Notes under the pieces: model-generated
The model's database searches: none
What the model was told of the DNA's origin: nothing
Seen by the model: only the letters and a program-made list of their open reading frames with translations
Program-made: the position numbers and the translations under genes
In this document: positions 8,993 to 16,749 of the stretch, in pieces
Numbering within the stretch: the stretch's first letter is position 1
Layout: each line of letters opens with the position of its first letter
DNA from: Variovorax sp. ZS18.2.2
GTDB lineage: Bacteria; Pseudomonadota; Gammaproteobacteria; Burkholderiales; Burkholderiaceae_C
Reading direction: 5' to 3'
NCBI RefSeq assembly: GCF_024701975.1
Contig: NZ_JANLNM010000001.1
Coordinates: forward strand, 1,550,001-1,614,000
DNA: 64,000 nt

Positions 8993-9577
8993 ATGCGTAC
9001 CCGTTTTCCTTTTCTGAGCGGCACCAAGTTGATCGTCGTCATGGGCGGCGCGATAGGGACCCTGGTGCTCTGGCTCCTGTTCGAGCCCGGTGTCGAACAG
9101 CCCCTCGTTGCAGTAACGTCAAGCGCCGCCACGAAGCGCAATGCGAAAACCACGCCGGATGTTGGCGGCAGCGGTGTCGTACTCGCGCGTCGGGCGCCCG
9201 AGTACAAAGTGTTCGCTCCCGGTGCATCGCCATATCTCATGTCGGCCGGACCGTTGGAGCGCAAGCTCGATCTCGATCAACTGCGGCGCGATCTGGCGCG
9301 CAACGGCAAGCCCGTCGAAGACGAGGTGGCCCGCCAAGTCGAGCTGGCGCGATATCGCGACCGCGTGAACACCTTGGCCGAATTGCTCCCGAGCCTCAGC
9401 GACGATGAGCGCCGACAGGAAGCCTACGAGGTCCTGAAGCGGCTTCCCGAGCATGTAGCCCAGGGAGGACTTCGCCCGGAGCAAGCGCTGGTGGCTGCCA
9501 GGATGCTGTCGGAAGCGGGCCGTATCGAACCAGAGGTCCGGGACGAATTCATCCGGCAGTTGAAAGCTCCGCTGTAA
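8993..9577 (+). CDS. Hypothetical membrane-anchored protein
   Basis: 194 residues, not recognised. One hydrophobic segment (about residues 11-28, LIVVMGGAIGTLVLWLLF) follows a basic N-terminus, so the protein is probably anchored in the inner membrane facing the periplasm. After a low-complexity linker, residues 85-194 are charged and helical (LERKLDLDQLRRDLARNG onward). An AGGAGA ribosome site lies about 9 bp upstream. It lies between the catabolic cargo and the recombination module and may be an accessory gene of the transposon. A lipase-chaperone-like helical fold is one possibility, but without motif support. Confidence 0.6.
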   Translation: MRTRFPFLSGTKLIVVMGGAIGTLVLWLLFEPGVEQPLVAVTSSAATKRNAKTTPDVGGSGVVLARRAPEYKVFAPGASPYLMSAGPLERKLDLDQLRRDLARNGKPVEDEVARQVELARYRDRVNTLAELLPSLSDDERRQEAYEVLKRLPEHVAQGGLRPEQALVAARMLSEAGRIEPEVRDEFIRQLKAPL

Positions 9578-9636
9578 ATGTCCGCGTCCGCTGGTCAGGC
9601 ATCGATCGTCGGATCGCACTGAGTGAAGGTGGCAAT

Positions 9637-9996
9637 GTGGTCCCTCGCCATCGCAGAGACGAGCGGATACTGCAGGTGCTTGCCGCGATCGGGCCCTGTG
9701 CGACGTACGCGGACCTCGCGCAGGCCACGGGTTTTTCCATTCGTACGCTGATGAATGTCGTGGGTCATCTTCGGCGCAGCGGGCGCGTTGCACGCGTCAA
9801 CGAAGGTGAGCCGAGCGACGAGATCGCCTTATTTTGCCGGACGCCGGCCGGAGACCAAAAACTGGAGGCGGCGGCACTCGGTGCCGATTCTGCAGGCGCG
9901 ACACAAAAGGCATTGCCCGGCTACGCTGGCACCTTGACCACGGTGCAGCGTGCGATTCGCGTCCAGCCGCTGCTGGCGATGGTGTGGAGAATTTGA
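9637..9996 (+). CDS. Small winged-helix DNA-binding protein
   Basis: 119 residues from a GTG start; the same frame is open further upstream, so the true start is uncertain. Residues 8-55 (RILQVLAAIGPCATYADLAQ, then SIRTLMNVVGHLRRSGRVAR) look like an IclR/MarR-type winged helix. No recognisable ligand-binding domain follows, so it is either a minimal regulator or a remnant. It lies 60 bp after the membrane-anchored protein and 26 bp short of the tnpS stop, on the opposite strand to tnpS. Confidence 0.5.
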   Translation: MVPRHRRDERILQVLAAIGPCATYADLAQATGFSIRTLMNVVGHLRRSGRVARVNEGEPSDEIALFCRTPAGDQKLEAAALGADSAGATQKALPGYAGTLTTVQRAIRVQPLLAMVWRI

Positions 9997-10022
9997 GGTG
10001 GCAGGTCTCCTGTCTTTTGTTC

Positions 10023-11201
10023 TCAAGGGCTTCGCCATCCGACCCGATGCGCCTGTTGGGTAGCCTCATGCCGCGCGTCGTCCTCGGTGTGCAGATAAAT
10101 ACTGGTGGTGGTCAGGTTGGCATGCCCGAGGTTGTCGCGCACGATTTTGAGATCGGCTTTCTCGCTCAGGTGGCTGCCGGCGGTGTGGCGCAGCCAGTGT
10201 GTGGAGGCCTGCTCGATGTGTGCGGCGGTCGCCTCGAACTCTTCACCTTGGGCCCGCAGCCGGGCGGCTGTCTCGCGCATCACGCCCTTGACGATCTCGT
10301 GGATCGCGCTGCGCGCCATTGGTTTGACGGGGCCGATCAACGACGTCAGCAGCGGTGTGTCGTCGTCCTCACGCGGCAGCGGACTCCAACTCATTGCGCG
10401 GCGGTAGCGCATCAATTCGGCGAGCCATTCGGCGGTCACCGGCACCAGGCGGATCTTGTCGCCCTTGCCGGTCACTTCCAACCACCAACGCACGGGACCT
10501 CCACCGCCCGAGCGGCGCTGGAAAAACCCGGACATGCGCGTTGTGCTGATCTCCGAGGCCCTCAGTGCGCCGATATACAGCAGCGAGAACAGCCAGCGCG
10601 TGCGCGCGGCCTGTGCCGCCTGCCGTACAGTGGCTGTGGGCATCGCCTCGATGGTCGCCTTAACGGCATCCCAGTGTTCCATCGGCAGAAACCGCGTCAC
10701 CCGCGGCGCCGCGGTCCGGCGCGGGCGCCGGCTCAGCGCCAACGGATTGCCCGCCAGATAGCCCGCTTCCACCAGCCAGGAGAACATCGCGTTGAGGATC
10801 GACATGGCCTGGCGTTGGCTGGCAACGCTCAAGGGTCCTGCAAAGGGGCGCCAGCGTGGCGAAGAACGCTGCGGTTTCTGGCCTGGTGCCATCACCCAGC
10901 GCTCGTGCGGCTGCGGGTCGCCCAGGAAGTGCCGGTACATCAGCAGATCTTCGTGTGTCAGGTCCGACAAGGCGACCCGGCGCTGCAGCAGGCACCACAG
11001 CAGCAGGCGTTCGGATTCCTTGCGGTAGCTGGCCAGCGTTGCGGGCGAGTCGGCGTAACGTGCCAGCCAGGCGTGCACGGCCGAGCGGTCGTCCGAAGCC
11101 GCGATCTGCGGCGTGCCGGCCGCGCGGTTTCGGCCGCGCACGCCGCTGAGATGCTCAGCGATAGCGATCTGGTCGATGGGCTGGACGGCAAGAGAGGACA
11201 T
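10023..11201 (-). CDS. tnpS: Tyrosine recombinase, cointegrate resolution protein TnpS
   Basis: 392-residue phage-integrase-family recombinase. The catalytic set is complete: Arg214 in GALRASEI, a lysine in TGKGDKIR, His335-x-x-Arg338 in HWLRHTAG, the second histidine in NLGHANL and the nucleophile Tyr369 in SIYLH. The N-terminal SAM-like core-binding domain covers about residues 38-160. In Tn4651-type transposons such an enzyme resolves cointegrates at a res site lying between it and tnpT, which is exactly the arrangement here. A plain XerC/D-like integrase is the alternative, but the context favours TnpS. Confidence 0.85.
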   Translation of the reverse strand: MSSLAVQPIDQIAIAEHLSGVRGRNRAAGTPQIAASDDRSAVHAWLARYADSPATLASYRKESERLLLWCLLQRRVALSDLTHEDLLMYRHFLGDPQPHERWVMAPGQKPQRSSPRWRPFAGPLSVASQRQAMSILNAMFSWLVEAGYLAGNPLALSRRPRRTAAPRVTRFLPMEHWDAVKATIEAMPTATVRQAAQAARTRWLFSLLYIGALRASEISTTRMSGFFQRRSGGGGPVRWWLEVTGKGDKIRLVPVTAEWLAELMRYRRAMSWSPLPREDDDTPLLTSLIGPVKPMARSAIHEIVKGVMRETAARLRAQGEEFEATAAHIEQASTHWLRHTAGSHLSEKADLKIVRDNLGHANLTTTSIYLHTEDDARHEATQQAHRVGWRSP

Positions 11202-11344
11202 GGAGTGGGCGAGCGACGCTCAAATTCGAGGCTGAATCGATATCATGGACATTAAATGGATTATGTCCATAGATTGAAATTAAATTCAATAAACACAACG
11301 TATTACGTTGTAATATCAATCAATATTCAGCCTTGGAGAATCCT
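11202..11344. other. Probable resolution (res/rst) site of the transposon
   Basis: AT-rich 143-bp gap between divergent tnpS and tnpT, with several dyads. ATGGACAT at 11245-11252 pairs with ATGTCCAT at 11263-11270. TTGAA...TTCAA follows. ACAACGTATTACGTTGT at 11295-11311 is a perfect palindrome. GGCTGAAT at 11230-11237 is answered by ATTCAGCC just before the tnpT ribosome site. One dyad may be the recombination core bound by TnpS and another the TnpT site. Both promoters must also lie here, so resolution and expression are probably linked. Confidence 0.65.
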
Positions 11345-12304
11345 TTGAGCGACTCTGCTTCCCTCGAAATCCACCCCGAAGACCGGCGCCTGCAGGCCGA
11401 AATCGAAGATCTGCGCGCCAGGCACGTCGACACGCAGGAGCTGTATCGCGAGGTCTGCGTGCTCCTGTTTTTCCGTCACGGCATCACGCCCACCGCCAAC
11501 AAGCTCTATCAGCTCGTTCGCAAGGGGAGCATGAGCGCACCGGCCGAGGCGCTGTCGCGCTTCTGGGAAATCCTGCGCGAGAAAAGCCGCGTGCGCATCG
11601 AACACCCGGATCTGCCCGAGGAACTGCGCGATGCCGCCGGCGAGGTGATCGGCGCGCTGTGGTTGCGGGCACAGGCCTCAGCGTCGGAGGGCTTTACGGC
11701 GGAGCGCAGCGAGGCGCAGGCGGCCGTGGTTGCAGCGGCGGCCGATATGGAAGCCGCGCAGGCGCATGCCGAGGCCGCTGAGAAGGCCAATGCCAAGCTG
11801 CAGACCGATCTCTCGGTCTGTCAGACACAACTTCAGGAAACCGGCCAGGCGCTGGCCAGGGAGCAAGGCACACGCGTTGGCCTGGAGCGTCAGCTCCAAG
11901 CGGGCGAGCAGCAGCGACGGGAACTGCAGCAAGCCTTGGACGCGGCCCGACAGGGCTTTGAGCGGCAGCTCGAGGAGCAGCGTGCTGCAGCCGCGGCTTC
12001 CAGCGAGCGGCACCAGGCCGACTTGCGGCGTGCGCTGCTGGATGTTGACCGCGAGCGATCGGGAGCAACCAAGCTTGCCAAAGATCTTGAGCAAGTGCGC
12101 AAGACGACCGAGGCCCATGCCGAGCAACATCGTGTTCGCATGGCCGAACTGCAGCAAGAGTTGGGGCAATTGCGTCAGCGCCTCGGGGCGACCGAAGGGG
12201 CGCTGGCAGAAGCTCGAAGTGCGAGCGAGGCGCTGCGCACTCAACTGGACAAGCGCCTTGAGGCCAAGGCACCACGCAAGACGACCACGCGAAAGTCGCC
12301 TTGA
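11345..12304 (+). CDS. tnpT: KfrA-like coiled-coil protein, resolution protein TnpT
   Basis: 319 residues. Residues 10-110 form a KfrA/plasmid-replication-type DNA-binding N-domain (VLLFFRHGITPTANKLYQLV). Residues 110-300 are a long, almost unbroken Ala/Glu/Gln/Arg coiled coil, and the basic tail is KAPRKTTTRKS. In Tn4651 the equivalent TnpT assists TnpS at the res site. The start is taken at the TTG at 11345, which has GGAG 7 bases upstream; an upstream TTG at 11333 would add four residues and lacks a site. A free-standing KfrA-type regulator is the alternative. Confidence 0.8.
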   Translation: MSDSASLEIHPEDRRLQAEIEDLRARHVDTQELYREVCVLLFFRHGITPTANKLYQLVRKGSMSAPAEALSRFWEILREKSRVRIEHPDLPEELRDAAGEVIGALWLRAQASASEGFTAERSEAQAAVVAAAADMEAAQAHAEAAEKANAKLQTDLSVCQTQLQETGQALAREQGTRVGLERQLQAGEQQRRELQQALDAARQGFERQLEEQRAAAAASSERHQADLRRALLDVDRERSGATKLAKDLEQVRKTTEAHAEQHRVRMAELQQELGQLRQRLGATEGALAEARSASEALRTQLDKRLEAKAPRKTTTRKSP

Positions 12305-12451
12305 CGAGGGAGGTGTGATCCGATCCGGAAGGGATGAGATTTCCGATGAGGAAATTTCCTTTACTGATAACAGGTTAGGTCACTTTTTGGCGAAAAAATC
12401 GTGAATCCCGGCCAACCCTCAGCTACAGGAACACTGCGTGGCGTGGCCGGC

Positions 12452-12677
12452 CTTGCGCAGAGCCAATTTACGAGATCGCAGCCCGTAATTATTTGACACA
12501 ATTGTGTTTAAAAACTCCTAAGTGGTTGTCAACACGCAAATTTATGTCATTCTGACCACCCGCTCTTGCGCAGAGCCAATTTACAAGATCGCACCCCGTA
12601 ATTATTTGACGCAATCGTGTTTGAAAACTCCTAAGTGGTTGTCAGCAAACAAATTTATGGCATTCTGACCGCTCACT
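12452..12677 (+). repeat. Two direct 113-bp repeats at the transposon right end
   Basis: Copy 1 is 12452-12564 and copy 2 is 12565-12677, about 90% identical over the first 107 bp. Each starts CTTGCGCAGAGCCAATTTAC and ends near CATTCTGACC. Copy 1 contains the 12-bp palindrome ACACAATTGTGT; copy 2 has it degraded. A TTGACA-like hexamer lies in copy 1. Copy 2 abuts a host gene that stops matching its family there, so these units may be duplicated terminal inverted repeats of the transposon. The preceding stretch 12305-12451 (after tnpT) contains nothing recognisable. Confidence 0.75.
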
Positions 12678-12908
12678 CCCGCCGCGTGGAGAGGCATCGA
12701 GGCCCGAGTCCCCGCGCCCCGTCGCCAGGCAGAAGAACGTCGCGATCTCCAGGTAGGCGCGGTGGTACTCGGTCAGGTGGCGGGACACCGCCTTCTGGAT
12801 CATCGAAGACGGCTCGGCGTAGAGCACGTCGAGTTCGACGACCTCGCGCGCCGGCTGCTCGCACTCGGCGCTTGAGGCACCGTCGGAAAGGCTGTTCTGG
12901 GTTTGCAT
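12678..12908 (-). pseudogene. Pyridoxamine 5'-phosphate oxidase-family protein, truncated
   Basis: Only the first 77 or so codons remain. They run from an ATG at 12908, with AGGTGA upstream, to the family motif LDASPRGG, where FMN-binding proteins of this family normally continue with a Pro-Pro-Gly stretch. The frame instead enters the 113-bp repeat and stops at 12642. The N-terminal part (AYLEIATFFCLATG) matches the start of the split-barrel domain. The break coincides with the transposon end, so insertion most likely inactivated it and left the 3' part on the far side. It is divergent from the AraC regulator. Confidence 0.65.
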
Positions 12909-13000
12909 GGGAGTCACCTGCTCTGAAACATGGGTTCATGCTAGGTTTTTGCGCCTGGCGTGACTATGCTGTTTGGGCCAATCAGTAGCTCATTTGCGCC

Positions 13001-13783
13001 ATGTCTTCCCTGCCCCATCCCGACCTCGAAAACCTGAAGGACGGCACGACCGGTCCGTTGGCGATCGTCGTTTCCCAGTGCGTCGAAGGCAGCTCGCTGG
13101 TGGAGGCCCACAGCCACGGACGAGGACAGCTCCTGGGCGTCTGGCGAGGCCTTCTCACGCTGGGCACGGAGTTCGGCAAGTGGCTCGTGCCCAACGTGCA
13201 TGCGGTGTGGATACCGCCCGGGCAACTGCATTGGGCGAGCGTGCATGGCCAGGTGGACGCATGGAGCGTCTATGTCCAGTCCGGTGCCTGCGAGGGCCTG
13301 CCCGATCAACCGGCGACGCTTCGCATCTCTGCCCTGCTGCGCGAGGCCGTGCGGCGGCTGGAGCGCCCCGACGACGAAACAGGCGGACCGATGCGGGACT
13401 TGCTCGAACGCGTCGTGGTCAACGAGATCCAGGCCTTGCCGGTCGAGGAACTGAGCCTGCCGATGCCGACCAGCCCGTCGCTGGTGAAGATCGCGCAAGG
13501 GCTGCTGGCAGAGCCCGCGGAAGAACGCTCACTGGACGACTGGGCCGCGCTGGCGAATGTTTCGCCCCGCACGCTCAATCGCCGTTTTCCGATGGAGACC
13601 GGCTACAGCCTCGGCGCGTGGCGCCAGCGCGCGCGCCTCTTGCGCGGGCTGGAGCTCCTGGCCGAGGGGCGGTCCGTCACGACCGTCGCGCTCGAGCTGG
13701 GCTACTGCAACATCAGCGCCTTCATCGCGTTGTTCAAGCGCACCTTCGGCGTCACGCCCACGCAGTACATGCGGCAGGCATGA
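13001..13783 (+). CDS. AraC-family transcriptional regulator
   Basis: 260 residues. The N-terminal cupin-like sensing domain is about 20-110 (VEAHSHGRGQLLG, AVWIPPGQLHW). The C-terminal double helix-turn-helix is about 170-258 (LDDWAALANVSPRTLNRRF, then VALELGYCNISAFIALFKRT). Such NimR/RipA-like regulators often control efflux or nearby metabolic genes. It is divergent from the truncated oxidase-family gene, which was probably its target before the transposon inserted. Confidence 0.92.
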   Translation: MSSLPHPDLENLKDGTTGPLAIVVSQCVEGSSLVEAHSHGRGQLLGVWRGLLTLGTEFGKWLVPNVHAVWIPPGQLHWASVHGQVDAWSVYVQSGACEGLPDQPATLRISALLREAVRRLERPDDETGGPMRDLLERVVVNEIQALPVEELSLPMPTSPSLVKIAQGLLAEPAEERSLDDWAALANVSPRTLNRRFPMETGYSLGAWRQRARLLRGLELLAEGRSVTTVALELGYCNISAFIALFKRTFGVTPTQYMRQA

Positions 13784-13795
13784 CCGCCACAAGGG

Positions 13796-14722
13796 CTACG
13801 CGCTCTTGCGCTTCGCACGGCTGCGCGCAGTCCCGCGCTTCAACGCCGAACGAAGCTCCTTGAGCATCAGGTCGACATAAGGATTCGGGTCCTCCTGCCG
13901 GTGCGCCAGGTAGAGGCTGGAGACCGCCTCCTTGTCGAGCACCGTCTGATACACGACGCCGTCCAGCTGGATGCAGCGCGTGTCGCCTGGCACCAGCGCG
14001 ATGCCGACGCCGGCCGCGACCAGCCCCGCGATGGTCGATGCCTCGCGCGCCTCCTGCACCATGCGCGGCCGGAAGCCCGCCTTGGCGCACAGGTCCTGCA
14101 CCTTCCAGTAGAGCCCGATGCCGGCATTGCGCGGGTACATCACCAGCGGCTCGTCGCGCAGGTCCGCGATCCGCAGCGGCTTGCCGCTGAGCCTGTGATC
14201 GCGCGGCACCACGGCCGTCAGCGGCGACTGGTACCACTCCTCGACGGTGATGCCGGTCGGAATCTCCACGTTCGGGCGGCGCAGCACGGCGATGTCGAGG
14301 CTGCGCCCGTGCACCGCGTCGAGCTGCTCCAGCGAGGTCATCTCCTTCAGCGTCAGCACCACCCGCGCGTGCAGTTGCCGGAAGCGAAGAATGGCGCCGG
14401 GCATGGCTGGCGACAGCATCGAGGAGGCCGTGTAGCCCAGCGCGATGCTCCCCACCTCCCCCGAGGCCGCGCTCTGCGCCTCGCCCTTGGCCGTTTCCAC
14501 GTCGCGCAGGATGCCGCGCGCCCGCTCGAGGAAATGGCGCCCCGCCTGCGTGAGGAACACGCGCCGCTTGTCGCGCTCGAGCAGCCGGACCTTCAGTTCC
14601 TCTTCGAGCGCCTGGATCTGCACGCTCAGCGGCGGCTGCGCGATGTGCAGGCGCTGCGCGGCGCGCGTGAAGTTGAGCTCCTCGGCAACCGCGACGAAGT
14701 AGCGGAGATGGCGCAGTTCCAT
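13796..14722 (-). CDS. LysR-family transcriptional regulator
   Basis: 308 residues. The helix-turn-helix is at the N-terminus (MELRHLRYFVAVAEELNFTR, AAQRLHIAQPPLSVQIQALE). The effector domain follows (GSIALGYTASSMLSPAMP, VEEWYQSPLTAVVPRDHRL) and resembles BenM/CatM-type sensors. The basic tail is KRGTARSRAKRKSA. The start at 14722 aligns with the family; the frame is open further upstream but has no LysR features there. It is divergent from the aldolase operon and very probably its activator. Confidence 0.92.
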   Translation of the reverse strand: MELRHLRYFVAVAEELNFTRAAQRLHIAQPPLSVQIQALEEELKVRLLERDKRRVFLTQAGRHFLERARGILRDVETAKGEAQSAASGEVGSIALGYTASSMLSPAMPGAILRFRQLHARVVLTLKEMTSLEQLDAVHGRSLDIAVLRRPNVEIPTGITVEEWYQSPLTAVVPRDHRLSGKPLRIADLRDEPLVMYPRNAGIGLYWKVQDLCAKAGFRPRMVQEAREASTIAGLVAAGVGIALVPGDTRCIQLDGVVYQTVLDKEAVSSLYLAHRQEDPNPYVDLMLKELRSALKRGTARSRAKRKSA

Positions 14723-14726
14723 GATA

Positions 14727-14744
14727 TTTTCAAGGTATTGAAAA
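14727..14744. promoter_or_regulatory. Inverted repeat, probable LysR operator
   Basis: TTTTCAA at 14727-14733 and TTGAAAA at 14738-14744 form a perfect dyad with a 4-bp spacer, 4 bp from the LysR start codon and 52 bp before the aldolase start. The dyad, AT content and position in a 74-bp divergent gap fit an autoregulatory LysR recognition site. Confidence 0.6.
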
Positions 14745-14796
14745 CCGACAATAAACGGTATTTCCAAATATAAGACACCTTGCCTACGATGCCTGC

Positions 14797-15660
14797 ATGA
14801 CAAGCAGAGACAAGCCGCAGGCGCACCCTGCATCCAAGCCCTTCCAGGGCCATCCACTGATCCAGGGGCTGGTCCGCGGCGAGCCCTTGACGGCCTTCGG
14901 CATCCGCATGGCGCGCACACCCGATATCGCCCGGCTGGCCAAGGCCAGCGGCCACCACGCGATCTGGGTCGATCTCGAACACAGCACCATCCCGCTCGAC
15001 GCGGCCGGCGCGATCTGCGCCACGGCGCATGACCTCGGTTTGATGGCGCTGGTGCGGGTGCCCGAGCGCGAGTACGGCGCCATCGGCAGGCTGCTCGACG
15101 CGGGCGCATCGGGCCTCATCTTTCCGCGCGTCGAGACTGCCGAGCAGGCGGCTGACCTCGCCGCAGCCTGCCGCTTCCCGCCGCACGGCCACCGCTCGGC
15201 CATCGCGGCGCTGCCGCAGTTCGGCTACCGCCGGCTGCCGGCGGCCGACACCTACCGCCTGGCCAACGATGCCGTGGTCGTCAACGTGCTGATCGAGAGC
15301 CCGCTGGGCATCGAGAACGCCGAGGCGATCGCACGGGTGCCCGGCGTGGACCTGGTGAGCATCGGCTGCAACGACCTGAGCGCGGAACTCGGCGTGCCGG
15401 GCGACTACCGCCATCCGCTGGTGCAGCAGGCGCTGAACAGCGCACTCGCGGCCTGCGCGCGCGCCGGCACACCGCTGTCGATCGGTGGCATCGCCGATGC
15501 GGCGCTGAACGCCGAACTGCTGGCGCGCGGCGCGGCGCCCTTCCTCATGACGGGCATCGACACCGATGTGCTGCTCACCGCGATGCACGAGCGCGTGCGC
15601 GGTGCGCTGGCCAGCCATGCATCTCTTGCCGCGGAGACACCGCATGCGCGCGCGGCCTGA
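14797..15660 (+). CDS. HpcH/HpaI aldolase-family enzyme
   Basis: 287 residues of the class II pyruvate/2-keto acid aldolase (citrate-lyase beta-like) TIM-barrel family. Signatures are WVDLEHSTI (substrate arginine replaced by the usual H-S segment), LVRVPE, LIFPRVETAEQA (metal-binding Glu), IESPLGIENAEAIA (second metal site) and SIGCNDLSAELG. Relatives cleave 4-hydroxy-2-oxo acids to pyruvate plus an aldehyde or oxaloacetate. It heads the operon, and its last 17 bases overlap the receptor start. With the PDC-hydrolase-like enzyme downstream, a role in the lower part of an aromatic or pyrone pathway is reasonable but inferred. Confidence 0.85.
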   Translation: MTSRDKPQAHPASKPFQGHPLIQGLVRGEPLTAFGIRMARTPDIARLAKASGHHAIWVDLEHSTIPLDAAGAICATAHDLGLMALVRVPEREYGAIGRLLDAGASGLIFPRVETAEQAADLAAACRFPPHGHRSAIAALPQFGYRRLPAADTYRLANDAVVVNVLIESPLGIENAEAIARVPGVDLVSIGCNDLSAELGVPGDYRHPLVQQALNSALAACARAGTPLSIGGIADAALNAELLARGAAPFLMTGIDTDVLLTAMHERVRGALASHASLAAETPHARAA

Positions 15661-16627
15661 ATTGCGGGCACTGCTTCTCGCGGCGGGCCTCGTCCTCGGC
15701 GGGGCCTGTGCCAGCGCCAATGCCGCTTCGCAGGTCTCCACGATCATCGTGCCCGCGCCGCCCGGCGGTCCCATCGACCGCGTCGCGCGGCTTGTTGCGC
15801 CCGAGCTGTCGGCCGCGCTCGGCCACCCCGTGGTGGTCGACAACCGCCTGGGCGCGGCGGGCAAGATCGGCGTGCAGGCCGCCTTGCGCGCACCGCGCGA
15901 CGGCCACACGTTGATCGCGGTTTCGCCGTCCATCGCCTCGGTCAATCCGGTGGTCGACAAGGCGCCCGGCTACGACCCGCTGACCGATTTCGATGCCCTC
16001 GGCATCGCCGCGACCAATGCCGGCGTGGTGGCAGTGCGCGCCGACCTGCCGGTGGCCGACATGGCTGGACTGGTGCAGTACGCGAAGGCGCATCCGGGCG
16101 AACTCACCTACGGCTCCTTCGGCATCGGCACCAGCCTGCACCTGCAGAGCGAGGAGCTGCTGCACACGCTCGGCATCGACGCGCGCCACATTCCGTACAA
16201 GGGCGAGGCCCAGGTGATGGCTGCGCTGGCGGGCGGCGAAGTGGACCTGATGCTCTACGCCACCGCGCCGATCGTCCCGCTGGTGCAGAGCGGCAGGGTG
16301 CGCGCCCTGGCCGCCACCTCTTCCCGGCGCTGGGCGATGCTGCCGCAGGTTCCGAGCTATGCCGAGACCGGCCTGCCCGCATTGCGCACCTACCAGTACC
16401 GCTCGTGGGTCGGCTTCGTGCTGCCCACCGGCACGCCGGCCGCCCAGCGGCAGGAGGTCCTGCAGGCCTGGCAACGCACGCTGGCCAGCCCGAAACTTCG
16501 GGAGGCCCTGGCGGTGCAGGGCTTCGAGCCCGCGTCGGGTGACCCCGCGGAAATGCAACGCACCATCGCCGGCGAGATCGGGCGCCTCCGCGCGCTGCTC
16601 GCAAGCGGCCGCATCAAGCTCGACTGA
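15644..16627 (+). CDS. Bug/TctC-family periplasmic solute receptor
   Basis: 327-residue receptor. The ATG at 15644 is chosen because GGAG lies 9 bp upstream and an N-terminal signal peptide follows (LRALLLAAGLVLGG, cleavage near ASANAAS). Binding-site signature: PAPPGGPIDRVARLVAP. FGIGTSLHLQSEEL and YKGEAQVMAALAGGEVDLM are typical of the fold. It overlaps the aldolase gene by 17 bp. The partner membrane proteins are not in the window. Confidence 0.9.
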   Translation: MRARPELRALLLAAGLVLGGACASANAASQVSTIIVPAPPGGPIDRVARLVAPELSAALGHPVVVDNRLGAAGKIGVQAALRAPRDGHTLIAVSPSIASVNPVVDKAPGYDPLTDFDALGIAATNAGVVAVRADLPVADMAGLVQYAKAHPGELTYGSFGIGTSLHLQSEELLHTLGIDARHIPYKGEAQVMAALAGGEVDLMLYATAPIVPLVQSGRVRALAATSSRRWAMLPQVPSYAETGLPALRTYQYRSWVGFVLPTGTPAAQRQEVLQAWQRTLASPKLREALAVQGFEPASGDPAEMQRTIAGEIGRLRALLASGRIKLD

Positions 16628-16644
16628 CCGCCCTTCCCTCCCGC

Positions 16645-16735
16645 CTTCTTTTCTCTCTTTCTTTTCTCTCTTTCTTTTCTCTCTTTCTTTTCTCTCTTTC
16701 TTTTCTCTCTTTCTTTTCTCTCTTTCTTTTCTCCC
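16645..16735 (+). repeat. 13-bp polypyrimidine tandem repeat, seven copies
   Basis: The unit TTTCTTTTCTCTC repeats seven times with imperfect first and last copies. Every base on this strand is a pyrimidine. It lies between the receptor stop (16627) and the amidohydrolase start (16750), where a ribosome site is expected; none is visible. 13 is not a multiple of three and the array is untranslated on the plus strand. Slippage could alter transcription or translation of the downstream genes, and the mirror-like purine strand could form triplex DNA. Confidence 0.95.
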
Positions 16736-16749
16736 GCCACCGCTCGACC

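Larger units (their letters stand above)
1..12677. mobile_element. Tn3-family transposon, Tn4651-type (right part)
   Basis: A Tn3-type transposase lies at the left edge, pointing outward. About 10 kb of cargo follows, then a divergent tyrosine recombinase and coiled-coil protein around a dyad-rich site at the other end. This split layout, with tnpA at one end and the tnpS-res-tnpT module at the other, is the known plan of Tn4651-type elements. The right boundary is placed where two 113-bp direct repeats meet a truncated host gene near 12,677. The left end is outside the window. Family assignment is from recognised protein features; the exact terminal inverted repeat was not identified. Confidence 0.75.

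Noticed and set aside
8710..9408. 232-residue plus-strand frame
   Set aside because: Overlaps the 8993-9577 gene in another frame, crosses the palindrome and turns into Arg-rich shadow sequence.
12305..12677. Standard 38-bp Tn3 terminal repeat beginning GGGG
   Set aside because: No such sequence is present at the expected place; only the 113-bp units mark the end, so the terminal repeat remains unassigned.
16645..16735. Possible CRISPR array
   Set aside because: Units are contiguous 13-mers without spacers.
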